DNA of 64,000 nucleotides, taken from NCBI GenBank assembly GCA_040954595.2, contig CM082594.2, positions 6,014,001 through 6,078,000 of the forward strand, read 5' to 3'. Both the position numbers and the translations under genes were made by a program. The notes beneath the pieces are model-generated. The model ran no database searches. It had not been told where the DNA came from and was given only the letters and a program-made list of their open reading frames with translations. The stretch is from Balanoglossus misakiensis. Its lineage: Eukaryota > Hemichordata. Of the stretch, positions 1 to 12,000 are shown one piece after another. Positions within the stretch are counted from its first letter, which is position 1; the number at the start of each line of letters is the position of its first letter.

Positions 1-2958
1 AGGAAATCAACTTTTTTAAATGTTACTATAGCACAGATTTCCATTTCCTACATAGGCACTCGCTAATAATCTTTTTTTATAATATTATTATAATACGGAG
101 CAGTATTCGAGGTAATGAGCGCTTTTATGACTGTACTGGTAAACCAATGAGCATTTTCACGATCTTCAGTTATCGCGTTTCTTTCAAACGGAGCAATCAT
201 GCTATATCGTTGCGAATACATACATAGTAACAAAATTAAGCGCCCATATAAAACAAGAACACTTAAAATTTCTTACTGCAGGGTAGGAGCTTAAATGGGC
301 TCAGAGCAAAGGCTGCGACAAGGATTCTGGTACTGAAAGGGGTCAAATGCGTATAAAAGATACTAAATGCATAGTTGTTTTTATGTCTAATGGCGCTCAA
401 ATTACCATGAGTAAATCGATGTGCATCGATAACGCTTAGAAGAAAATCCGGAAAAAACCAGCGATGGCAGTTATCTCTGGCAGCAAGAGACGCTTCGCGG
501 AAAAATATGTTTGCGAAAGAAAAAAACAGAACGGACGCTATCGATCGACGTCAGCTCCTTCTCCGGCTCTCGCGCTCGTAACACGAAACTGGCAGTGTAA
601 CTAAAACACTTCAACTTCAGTTTTGACTCCACTTATGAAACTTTGATTAGCTGTGCGCGGAACTCGCTTTAACTGCGCAGGCAAACACGCGGCACCTGGC
701 TCAATTTCCTGCGAGACGCGAAACACCATTCGACACCTGCTTGCGTTTCAATTAAAAAGCCTACCGCCCGGCACGTCACTGCAAATAAAACATTCCCCCG
801 CTCGAGTTGCAATCTCCGAAAACTAAACATCGTTACGTTTTATTCGGTCTTTGGAAAGTGGACCTAAGTGGAATGGGACGTGGGTTTCATGTAAAAACCC
901 GTTTTTCTCGCCTAAATTTCAGTCTCTCACTTAAGTGCAAATGAAATATTTACACGCAAGGTAATGCGCAAAATATACATGGTTGCGCTTCGGCGGCTGT
1001 TGGCAAACTTCACCGCTAAGTAGCGCCTTACGATGGACGTATTTACTGAGGATTGCGTTAGCGGACAAAATTATACATCTACGACAGCAAGAAAAGCAAA
1101 CGACCGATAAGACGGCAAGAACCGATGAAAAGTGGCTGCTAAATGTGCAGAAATCGAACGGATCACGTGTCGTGCGCGCGGCCAAACCGACGCCGACTGC
1201 GGTATTACGGGGAGTTGAGCTTCGGGGCATGTGTGATTTACGGTCCGCGAGAGCTGCAATACGAGTATACGATCTTACTTCTAGTGTTGTACGAGAGCCA
1301 ACAACGCGTAATCGAGTTTTCGTCCTCGCTTATCGCAGACTGCGAGTAAATCACAGACGACACCAGCACACAACACAGAACGCGGCGATAGTTTACAGAA
1401 ACCCTCATCGATCACCATTCTCGCTTTAATCAGTGGCCTGTTCGCGTTACTCCGTCGCATCGACATGGCGACTGTAAGCTAACCGACTGACCACTGGCAA
1501 ACATTCAACGTTCATCAGGTCAACGATCACGCTGACTTTTCTCTTTGCATTTTTTTGCTAATGGACGTAACGCTACGACATACTTTGCTCAGTTGTCATG
1601 TATTTTCCAGTCGAGTCGTTTCCCCAATTTTGAACGTTTTGGTTTTCCATAAAAACTTTTCTCGCGATAAACTATAATTATGTAGAGAAACTGTGGCCTC
1701 AACACACCCGCAGACGCACACATATATCCAAAGGAACGGCCCCGCCCTATGACCTGTACTTATATTATGAACGTGACTGCGAGGCATATTAACTAAAGAG
1801 TCTACCACAAAGATTCGCGTCGGGTAAATCGTCTCAGTGACAGCGGTAATAGTTTTTTTTCTTAAGGTTATTTTCCGCGTCACGTTCAACCTTCAGAAAG
1901 TGATAATGTGATATTACTTGCACCATATCGTGTCGGTGTCACGTATTTCATTATGAGAAATGCACGTTGTTGCCTGCCGACGAAACATCTTTCATATCTC
2001 CAGATTAGCCGAGAACTTTCCACGAAAATTCAGTCGAATGGACGATGGGGAGAAAGAAGTCTATAGGTGAGCTGCAAGGTAGTGTCTATGCATGGACTGT
2101 TGGACCAGATGGAAGTACAGTATAGCGCCACCTCGCGGTCCGGTCACCACAACTTGGTAACTAAATAAACGATCCCCAATAGTTGAGCGTCACTGAGAAA
2201 TAATATACTCATTGCATCTGCATGTATTGGGGGAAACCACACCAGCGACGTTCTAATGATTGGGAGGGAAAATTCACTGCCAGCCTGTTTTCTAATAAGC
2301 GGCCGAACAATATGTCGATACAAACTGAAGGAAAGACGCGATTGTTATTTTGTTCAGCAATGAATTAAGCGTGAGACTGGGAATCTAATTGGCCGAGAGC
2401 GTCGTACGTATTCTTTTGGTCTGGGAGCACGAATCAAACATGTACGACAAGAACGATCACAGAGAAAAAGCTGCGAAGAGACCGCCTGGCGCCATCATGG
2501 TGCGCTTTAATCAAAAACTATATTATTTCGACTCTTTTGCAAAATACTGAATTAATTCAGTTCCAAAAGCAGTTCTTTTGAAACGTTTTGATTTATTTTC
2601 CGTTTTGTGCAATTGTCTGTTCACAGAAATGTTCGCGATGTGTGAAGTGATTAGCGTTTGTTTTCTCGTCAAGTGACGATCTGGTTATAGTGTCTTTCTA
2701 TAAGCGTACTAGGCTCAGATTTGCTCAGTATCGTCGGAAGACATTGATTTGCAGCCCTACTGAATCCAGCGTTCTTCAGGTTTGCCAGTCGTTCGTCCAT
2801 CGCTATTTTTGTAACTGCAGCTTGGTTTTGAACTAAAACAACATTCCGTGGGCGGTTGCTTTATATTTTATTTCGCAACCACTTCACGTTAAACCCCTGA
2901 AGATAAAGGAATGAATGAATTCGATTTTGTGAAAAATCCTTGTGTGAACTATACTTAC
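1..2958 (-). other. Start of intron 9 of the receptor gene (truncated by window end)
   Basis: This follows the GTAAGT donor of exon 9. I looked for the next kinase-homology exon on the minus strand and did not find it. Positions ~540-1460 are more CpG-rich than their surroundings and carry overlapping ORFs on both strands without recognisable motifs. Confidence 0.7.
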
Positions 2959-3036
2959 GTGCTTCAGCTCCAACAGAATCTGTCTGGTGAGGTCGATCCT
3001 TTTACGATTCACGCGTTTGATTGCCACAATGTTTTT
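2959..3036 (-). CDS. NPR-type receptor exon 9: kinase-homology domain, VAIK region
   Basis: Exactly 26 codons, residues 573-598, flanked by TTTCCGTAG and [26 protein letters not shown], then LELKH, is the beta-3 strand and alpha-C start of the pseudokinase domain, almost identical in pattern to vertebrate NPRs. It is the last exon I can find before the window ends. The expected next segment (family motif MRDVQ-HLTRF) was not seen in positions 1-2958. Confidence 0.93.
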
Positions 3037-6000
3037 CTACGGAAAGGAGAAAATGGGTGATTAATAATTAAAAATTAATAATCACGGCATCCATGTGAAA
3101 TGATCGTTTATTTTTAGACTCAAACATATAACTTTCACATATGGGACCAGGGAATTTGTCCGAAGCGGCCTCGTTTCGGTCATAGTTCAGTCGGTACTCC
3201 CGGATGCACTGCATACACCTTTGTACAAGAATATCATTCTACAAAATCGGTACGGTGCACTTGGGTTAGAATATGAGTCATCTATTACACACGTCTGTCA
3301 GTTGAAATAACCAAGAGTAAATAGTCATGCCTAATTAGACCGGGCTCGATAAGTTTCTCGTAGTCTCCGAGATCGATGCGTTCCTATTTCCCCGACAACG
3401 GCTCGATTCATCATCGCCATGGAGTGCTGACCTTGGCTTAATTAAGTTACCGGGTGGCATTGATTTTGACTGAGAACGGATGTTTCTTGCGAGTGGCTCT
3501 GCAAACACTCGCGTCTAACTAGATATATCATTTAATTGCTTGGAAGGGGTCGAGTATCACCAACTTTGAAGTACGACACTGTCAGCGGTTCGCGAGTGGC
3601 ACGCTGAAGACGACCAGTCAAATTTGACAAATCCTGATATTTTTAACGCCCTCGAATTTAAGCGGAAAAATATTTATGGAATCGACGGATATATGTGCAC
3701 GAACCGATCTCGCAAACAACTCGGTCACATTTCGATCATTGCTGCAAGCCAGGTGTGCGGCCGGCTGGATGATGGCTATCGGAGATGACGTCACTGACGT
3801 TGGCACGAGCCAGCTAACCCTTTAATGGCGGCCAAATGCAAACCTGACACGTACTGAACAATTTGACAGGAGCAATTTGTCAGTGTTCGTTTTCCCCCCG
3901 AAGGCACGAAAGTCAGCAATCTCAAGGGCGTACGAATGTACCTTTTTGCCCGAACAACGGCGATAGGCTTCGATTCGGGTCGACACAGCACATTAATCAA
4001 ACATATCAATTATTGCAAGATAGAAACCGCGCGTGGCTGATCAAATACTCCCTATCGCTAGTTTGCAAATTACGACTCTATCTATAGCGCGGACGAGAAT
4101 TCCGTCAGAGTGTAACTAGATATGCAAGATATTTTTCCAATCACCACGGTGTCGTCTGTTGTCCTGTGCGGTCGTCCTTATGCATTCTCGTCAGCATGTG
4201 GGACGTTCGAACGATAAGGACAGACCAATAAAAATAAATTGAAATCATTGCTTAGAAGCCACGGAGGGTAAGCACATATAATTGATATGAAGACGTAAAG
4301 TTTAACTTTAAGGCCATGGTGCACGGCCAGCGCGCGACCGCTTTTTCATCCAAGACGCGGATTATTCGCCGCAATGCTCCAGCTCCAACTGCTCGGGGCA
4401 GATTGCATTCGCGAGTGTGGAATATGCAAATTGCTCCCCTAATGAAACTTTCAAAGAACTTGTGTGAAACATCTCACCACTCGCGACAATGCTCCAAATC
4501 GAATTATTCCACGTACCGTGCACCCAGCAGGAAAAAAAAACATGCATTAACCATTACACCTTGCGTTGTTGTAAAGAAATGCGTCTTTTAATGAAATCGC
4601 CGGCCATTCATCACTCGGGCCATAATTCACGATATGGCATTAGCACATGGCTGCTTTTAACACCACGCGTGTATCGCTTACCTTGTAGTAACCGGTTCTC
4701 GTGAATATCTGCTGATTGGCCTCCCAAACCGACTGATTCGAATGTATGCTGGACCTCTGAAATAAAAAAAATAAATGTCGCGTATAATTAAAATCCAATA
4801 TTTGAGCAAAAATATATACACATTGAGAAATTCTGATCACATTAGCAATTATTTACTTTACATTGTACTTTTTTTCAATTCAACCACGTAAAAACCCGAA
4901 AGGCGGAACGATTTTGTAGAGACGAATACAGCTGCTCCAAAAGGAAATTCCTTTTTTTGATAATCGTAACGAATCAGACGTGGGAACTCAAAAGAAACTG
5001 AGTCGAACCTGGTCATACCAAATGAAGATTGTAAAAAATATTCCTTTATCTCTCCAACGTCTCATATTTATTTTACCCAGATCCTATTCACTAAAAATCC
5101 GCCATTTGAAGTTAATCGTACCAAATTTCCCAGAAAGCACTCTCCACTTTCCTTCGATGCCGAATTTCCGAGAAAGTACTTTATATTTTCCCCCGATGGA
5201 AATTGTTCCGTATAAATTGTTCATGACGTCAGCGACAGCACAATACGTTCACGTCAAACGCTCCAGGTTAATCGTTAGACAATTTGGCAAATGTGTGTTT
5301 GAAATATTTGCGGCTCTAATATTTCCAAATCGCTTTCCATTAACATGACTCCTTATACACAACGATATATGAGCCTAATAGCCTCGGCAAATGAAGCCAC
5401 AATGACGATATACTGGATATGATAGGCTAGCGTATATAGCTATGTTTTTTCTGCAAAAACTAACAGTAAAATTGTAGTGACCATAAAACTATTTGATTGA
5501 ACTCATTTGACTAATTCCACTGTTTCCTGATATCTTATAAAAGCTTTAAACTTTTACGGGAAACGCTTGGTCGTGAAGGGATTGAAAATTGATTGCGGGA
5601 GTAAAGATGGGTATCACAATTACAATCGTGTAAATGCTAAAGTTTTGTTTCTCTCTCTTAAAAATGAATTGATTAATCAAGCAATCGCGCGACTGATACG
5701 ACTCCGCTGTTTTTTTAATATTAACGTCTACTGACCAAATTTTAACTGTGATTTAATAGATAACAAAAAAATGACGAAATACCCAGTGATGGATAATTTT
5801 GTTGATTTGACTGGGTGAAAGAATCTCTTTTTTTTTCGCGTGGCTTCCCGGACCGATTGGCTGGATCTCCAGTATCCACAGCATCAGTCTGTGGCTGGAT
5901 TTATGCTGACTATGTGCCTTTAACAAAGGGCCAACTTTGGGACTCCCTAATTGAGATGAGTAAGACGAAGAATTTGCCTAATTTAATCAACATTCATGGA

Positions 6001-9000
6001 AATCTTCAGGTTATACGTGGATAGCGTCATTGTTGGGAAGGGCGGGAATACACGGAGGATTAATTGTAAATCTGCGCCTCGAAAAATGCCATGATCATAG
6101 ACATGGAGGCCACGATTGTTTCCATGGCAGCAATATTATATTAACAATAACCTTGCATCAAGGTGTACATGACAGAGTTCTGCTATTTGTTAATTCATGG
6201 ACAGGTGTCGCGATGTCGGCCATGACCTTTGCCCTCACCCTCGATAATTATAATTTCCCGACCGGAGGGGAGAAATCGGGGATAAGTGGCAGGATGTGTG
6301 AATTCCCAGCAGGGATGCTTTAAAGTCGCCCCGAGACGCCGATTAAAACGTGAATGCTGAACCAATCACGAATGCGCGAACGGACTGACGTGGTTCAGCG
6401 CCTGCGTGGGGTGCTATCTCCCCGGAGTACAGAGCGACGGCTGTTAATGACTCGACAGAGAGATTCGCAAATAGATCATACATCGATTCATCTCCATGGA
6501 TTGGTTGCTCTTTTGCAATTCGATCGGGCGAAGGGGGTGGAGGCGAGAGGTCTATACAAAGCCTTAGGGACAGTTATTAAGGTAACACTGGATGGAGTGA
6601 TTAAACGATGTTCAATGCCAAAAGGAAATCCGAATAAGAAGGGCATACCATGTTACATGTACTTCACCCAGGTATAGAAGTGAGGTTATTTTCGTCGCGC
6701 TTTTAATCACAAGGTGTCGACGATGAATCATCGCCATGTCACAACGCCCTGGTTTTGACAAGAATCCCAAAGACAATTTATCGCCCTTCTCATCCTCTGA
6801 CGCAAAAGAGTAAGATATCAAAATCTGCTGGATGAGAAAGGGATACCAAACCCGCCACATCAGATTCAGAATATATCGCCCGTCCTGCGTCCCACCTTGC
6901 GCAATACACGAATTTATTACCACGAAGGCAGATCAACACTGCCGTATAAATAAATAAAGAAATCGTATTATTTGGATTTTGTAGTCATGGGGACGGATCT
7001 GATGACAACAATCAATTTTCTCATTCACCCCTGTCTAATATAATATAGAACAGGCAGGTTACGTCATCACAGTTTAAGTGTTATGGCGTTAAGTAGTAAA
7101 ATGAACCCAGCCAAGTGGAGTAGCACTGAAGTCAAATGTGCGCTGATTGCTGAATGTGTGTTCCTTGGAGTAGCTCAAGACCTCCTCAGGCTCGTTACAG
7201 CAAGATCGCGTCGCCAAAGGCTCGTGCAAGGCCAATTTGCAAGATTGAACCCCTTCCTCGATTCTAGGTTATTTGAAGTGTCGTAAGCAGCAGTTACAAG
7301 TAGTGGGCTATTGAGTAAAACGGCTCTCACAAATCACATGTATCACAGCGCTGCCGGCACTCATCACAACCGCTTGATCCAGTCAGCACTTTTACGATTA
7401 TAGGACTGTCATGGCGCACAGTGTCAATAACAAAATAATCCCAACATATCAAGAAACATTTACCATTTTCAGTACAGAAAGTCTTGACTTGTGAAGGCCA
7501 ACAGCAAGCAAACTGTTTATAAAGTTTCAGGATAATCGTCTTACCTTTGAATGCAGACTTGTCATACTGCCCATTTTTCTTTTGTTCATGGGGTTGAAGT
7601 AAATTTCGTCCCATCTCACCTTCCAGGCCATGTCTGCCAAGGCGGATTCTAATTTGTACTTTCTGAAAATAAAATAAAATAAAATGACACGAGACGTTAT
7701 AGCTAATTTTTATCACCGTTTAGAATGTCTTTGAAAAAAAAATACTTGAAAATCATGTTCAGACTACACCCGTCAATACACACACTCGGAAGAATGTTTT
7801 CGTAACTTGGAAATAGCTGGTAAGAAGGCAAAAACAGCCCGTGGCACGAGTTCATTAATCACAAACGCTTTGCATTGAAATGAAGTAACAATGAAGGGTA
7901 GCCTAGGGAAAAATAACGAGGACCCTATTAAAACTTCTCCAACCACACATAAAACAAAGACTTAAGCGGGTTACCTCACAGTGAACGGGAAAAAAAGCTA
8001 TACATATTAATACAACTCGACTAAAATAAACATAACCTTTCCGTGAGTAATCCGTGTTCCCTTCGATTAATTTAAATAATCTGCTTGACATTCACGAATT
8101 TTTTGTCGTGCGTAACGATTTGCATTTTAAAGGTGATTAAGTAACATAGAGCCCCAAGAGCGATCACCAACTAAAAAAGTAGGTCTACTTTTGAATAATT
8201 TATTGTGTGCGAACATGGGAGTGTAACGGTTTTCATTCCAAGGCTAGCAGAAGTGTGATTACAGAAACCGGAAATTTAAGGGAAAGAACGGGGAGTGTGA
8301 TACGTTCGAGCATGAAACGGAACGGGATCTGTCGTCTATGCGTGTATTTTAGAAAGTGCATGGCAGTGTCAAATGCCGGTGACGTTTCGCGCTAAACATA
8401 ATTTTACAATTTCTTATGCAGCTGTTTTGGGTACATTGTGATGTTCTTATCGGACGCTTCAGAGGAAGATGGCGCCATCTTTGATCTTCCGGTCGACTCT
8501 CTGTACTCGAGTTATCTGTTCCGTTCAAAACATCAACCGACCTACTTATTTGACCGAATAAACTGTTTCATTTCAGATATCGAGGCGAAAAGGGCCATTT
8601 CTTGAATGGAAGCGCGAACATTTGCCGCCAGACCCGGATGCCCATAAATCCCCGTCTCAGGCATCCGGTTTCCGGTATTGCAACCGATATTAATATGGTG
8701 ACACGCTGCGCATGCCTAGTATTATACACATATACACTTACCTGTACAGAAGAAACGCCACGATCGACAGAAGCGCAATCATGCTGCCGAACACGATTGC
8801 AATGATAGAAGCATTTGATAACTCTGTGAAGGAGAACGGAGAAAAGGAAATCATTACTCTGAGCATAAAATACGTATTGATACGTATTATCAATTTACAT
8901 ATAAATACGTATTGTATCTGAGAATAAATACGTATTGATACGTATTATATATTCACATATAAATACTATTGTATCTGAGAATCAAATACAATGTGATTAT

Positions 9001-12000
9001 GAACTTTTGTTGGATTGTCACCGGATGGAACTGGGTCGCATTCAATGCAAATATACAAAATTCAAGGGTTTCACAGCGTGGAAAAAGCACATGTCCATTT
9101 TCTGCCTGGGGCAACGGTTTTGTTTATACGTAGTCACCACGTATGAGTGTACATGACCAGCAGACTGACAATTTGAAAGAAAAGGGAAACTAAAATCACC
9201 ATGGGATCGTGATACAGATCTCTCTCCATCTCCACAAATTTGTAGAAATTAGTTTGATTACCAGAATGGCTGTACCAAACGATGTGACCGCCGAAGGATC
9301 ATGGGCATATCACGCACAGCCCGGTTAAAAATAGACTGCTTAAATCTAACGATATGCGTGTACGTACAAACCAAAGCAAAAAGTACATTCATAAAGAACG
9401 ATTGTTTTTAAAAACAAAAATAGAAACGCCAAATAATGACTTGGTTTTGCGTTATTCCTCACCATGTGCGACGGTGTACTTTAGTTTAGAGTCAATCTGA
9501 TTAAAATCAGATGTAGGGTACGGCGACGTATTTTACTTCGCGGTGCGGTATTCTTTTGCTGTCGCCCCACACTACAAGGTTAAGAGTTAATATCTATGCG
9601 ATCTTGTATTTTGAACACAGACATTCTCTGAAATTCAGAAATCGTTTTCATGTGCCGTGTGCGCCTTTTAACACGTGCGTGAGCACTTTTTTTAACAGGC
9701 ACAAAATTCCAAGTTCTTACACACTTGCCACGGTAAGGTAATATATTTTATTTTTAGGGGGCGGGCGGTGGATGACCTCCGCGAAATTGCCGCAAATAAT
9801 CTAATCACGGGGATTGGATGGAATCGTCGCCAACATTTATCGAAACTCAATTACCTTTTTTGCAGTACAGAAAGATCAAAAGATTGTGATATTTAATAGT
9901 TTAACTTCTAATGAGGCTCGCAAAATATGTATTTTGATGACAGGTTGTTGCCCTAGCCTCCCCCGTTTAACGCTTAAACGCCGCTGGGGGAATAAATTAT
10001 GATCATGCATCCAATTTGTATGCAAATCTCAATTGAAGACGATGGCCAGCTCAGTGCTATCCCGGGATTTCATCGATATAACTGTCAGATTTTCATTTCT
10101 TTCTTGCAGTGTAATAGCAAGGACGCGCGGAGGCAATGTAAAATAAAAATAAAATGGCCAGCAAGCGACGGTGGTCGTTATCACAGCCTGTATATCACAG
10201 TATGAAACGACAGACTTGGCGGGGTCCTCCGAAATTACTAGGTACAAGGCTATGTCTGTCTGGCTTTGGAGACTCATCAGTCGCCAGAGTTTGTTTTCAG
10301 TGTCGTGGCAGAACGCGATGCCATTTTTTTCTAGTTATATTTTCCTTTTCTGGCACCCACTGGCGCAGGACAGAAAGTTATTAGGGTTTTTGCCCCGTGT
10401 GGCGAGTTCCGCAAATGATTAGATCGAATATATTCTCGTTTATCTCCGTTTAACGCCAAACTGTCGTGCTCTATCGCTGCTTTACAAAACGCAATAATGA
10501 CGGTCGGTTTGATAACAGTGTCTCCATCTCTCGTCGACTTGGCCAATTCTACCTGAGAGTCGCAGATTTTCTTATCAGAGCATGAGTGTTTCTAACGAAA
10601 GTACTAGAAATGTTTGAAATTGTTGGCCAGGCAAAAAATGCAAACGTAGATATAGTCTTCTATGTTGGTTACACGGTGTATATAGAATAATTCTTCGTGT
10701 GACGTCATACCGTTCAATGAGATCCCTTCATTACTGGACAGACAAAATGGCCATCAATGCATATTTTTAATTTGGAGCATTCCCGGCCAAGTCGATCTCT
10801 AATTTGAGTGTGACAATGTCTCGTGTTCGCATGTAAGGGGTTAAATTGCCCCATATATGGGACGCTTTAGTTGGTGATCGTTAAAAGCAATCGATTTGTT
10901 GTACAAGTAACAACTGCTGGTTTCGTGACGCCAGCACAAAATCAAGAAATATGGACGCAATCTGTGGGAACGAATCGAACTGGGTGGACCGGTATTACCA
11001 ATTACATACTCGGTTCGGTCGATGGACTAGCATTTTCTTCGAGCAGGAGGCCGAAAAGCGCGGCACTCTCTTCTAGTTTCTGCGCATATATGAACATCCT
11101 CGAACCCTGTCGCCAGAAACGAGGCCATCTCTAATCGGCTTTTTTCGAGTCGCTGATTAAATAGTTACTGCTTAGATAACGACAGGAGGTTTTAATGTTG
11201 AATTTTTGATATTACCAATAAAAGTTTAAATTTGAGATATCGACGCGAGATAGGGGGATGCTGTACACTCCCTGGGGACTGGGGAAAGTGAGAGCACTCG
11301 TTGACTCCAATTATGTCAAGCTCCCAGAACTTCGACCGTCGCGCGGTCAACTCGATAATGACACATGTACTGATATGAAACCAGGCATAAAATCAGCTAC
11401 ATCAACTCCAGAAGGGCCGCGGCACTTTCCATGAGAATATCTTACATGACAGCCTCGTACGGGAGAATCGAGGAAGGGCACTCTGTTTTACTTGACTTCG
11501 GAAAGTGCTCATATAGTAGCTATTCACAGCCACCGTGACGTCGACTGGATGCAATAATCGAGAAAATGTACATTTATTGAGCTAATGATAATCAGCTATA
11601 TGAACGCGCCTCTTAGTGGCCCAGCAACTTTCCAATCCGCGGAGCTACTCCGCGACGTCACACGCTGACTATCTGAGCAACGTCTGCTGCTCAGTTGTGC
11701 AAATGCTCTCTCTCTCTCTCCGGGCCGGCGCCACTCATGTCTGTCTGCGGCGATAAATCAAATCTTTAAATTGAAATTAACTATTCCATATTGCGACATG
11801 TGTGCGACGTGTAATGGAAAGCGCGGTTCAATAAATATTATTCTCTTGAAAGATATCCCGGCATTCGGCTCGTGAATTTCCCTTTAATCTTTCTTTGCAA
11901 TCGATTATGATCTTGATATTGCTTAGGGATTCACTATGTACAGATGACGGATTGGTGGGCTGCGTTTCCTCGCGACAAGGTCAGCCAAACCAGAATCCTG

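Larger units (their letters stand above)
4757..7544 (-). other. Intron 7 of the receptor gene
   Basis: GT-AG, phase 0, about 2.8 kb. It has a 39-base tandem duplication (5121-5198) with a perfect CRE at 5224-5231 close by. No coding sequence was recognised. Confidence 0.85.

Noticed and set aside
983-1429. 148-codon ORF in a CpG-rich stretch
   Set aside because: Arg-rich with no recognisable domain, and overlapping ORFs exist on the opposite strand. CpG richness leaves few stop codons, which explains its length.
1-2958. Search for the next kinase-homology exon on the minus strand
   Set aside because: No segment with the expected motif flanked by splice sites was found, so it probably lies beyond the window.
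4980-5348. 122-codon ORF with a repeated [12 protein letters not shown]-like peptide
   Set aside because: The repetition comes from a 39-base DNA duplication. There is no other coding sign.
7327-7716. 129-codon minus-strand ORF covering exon 7
   Set aside because: The true exon uses another frame between a TTTCAG acceptor and a GTAAGA donor; the long ORF does not encode the receptor sequence.
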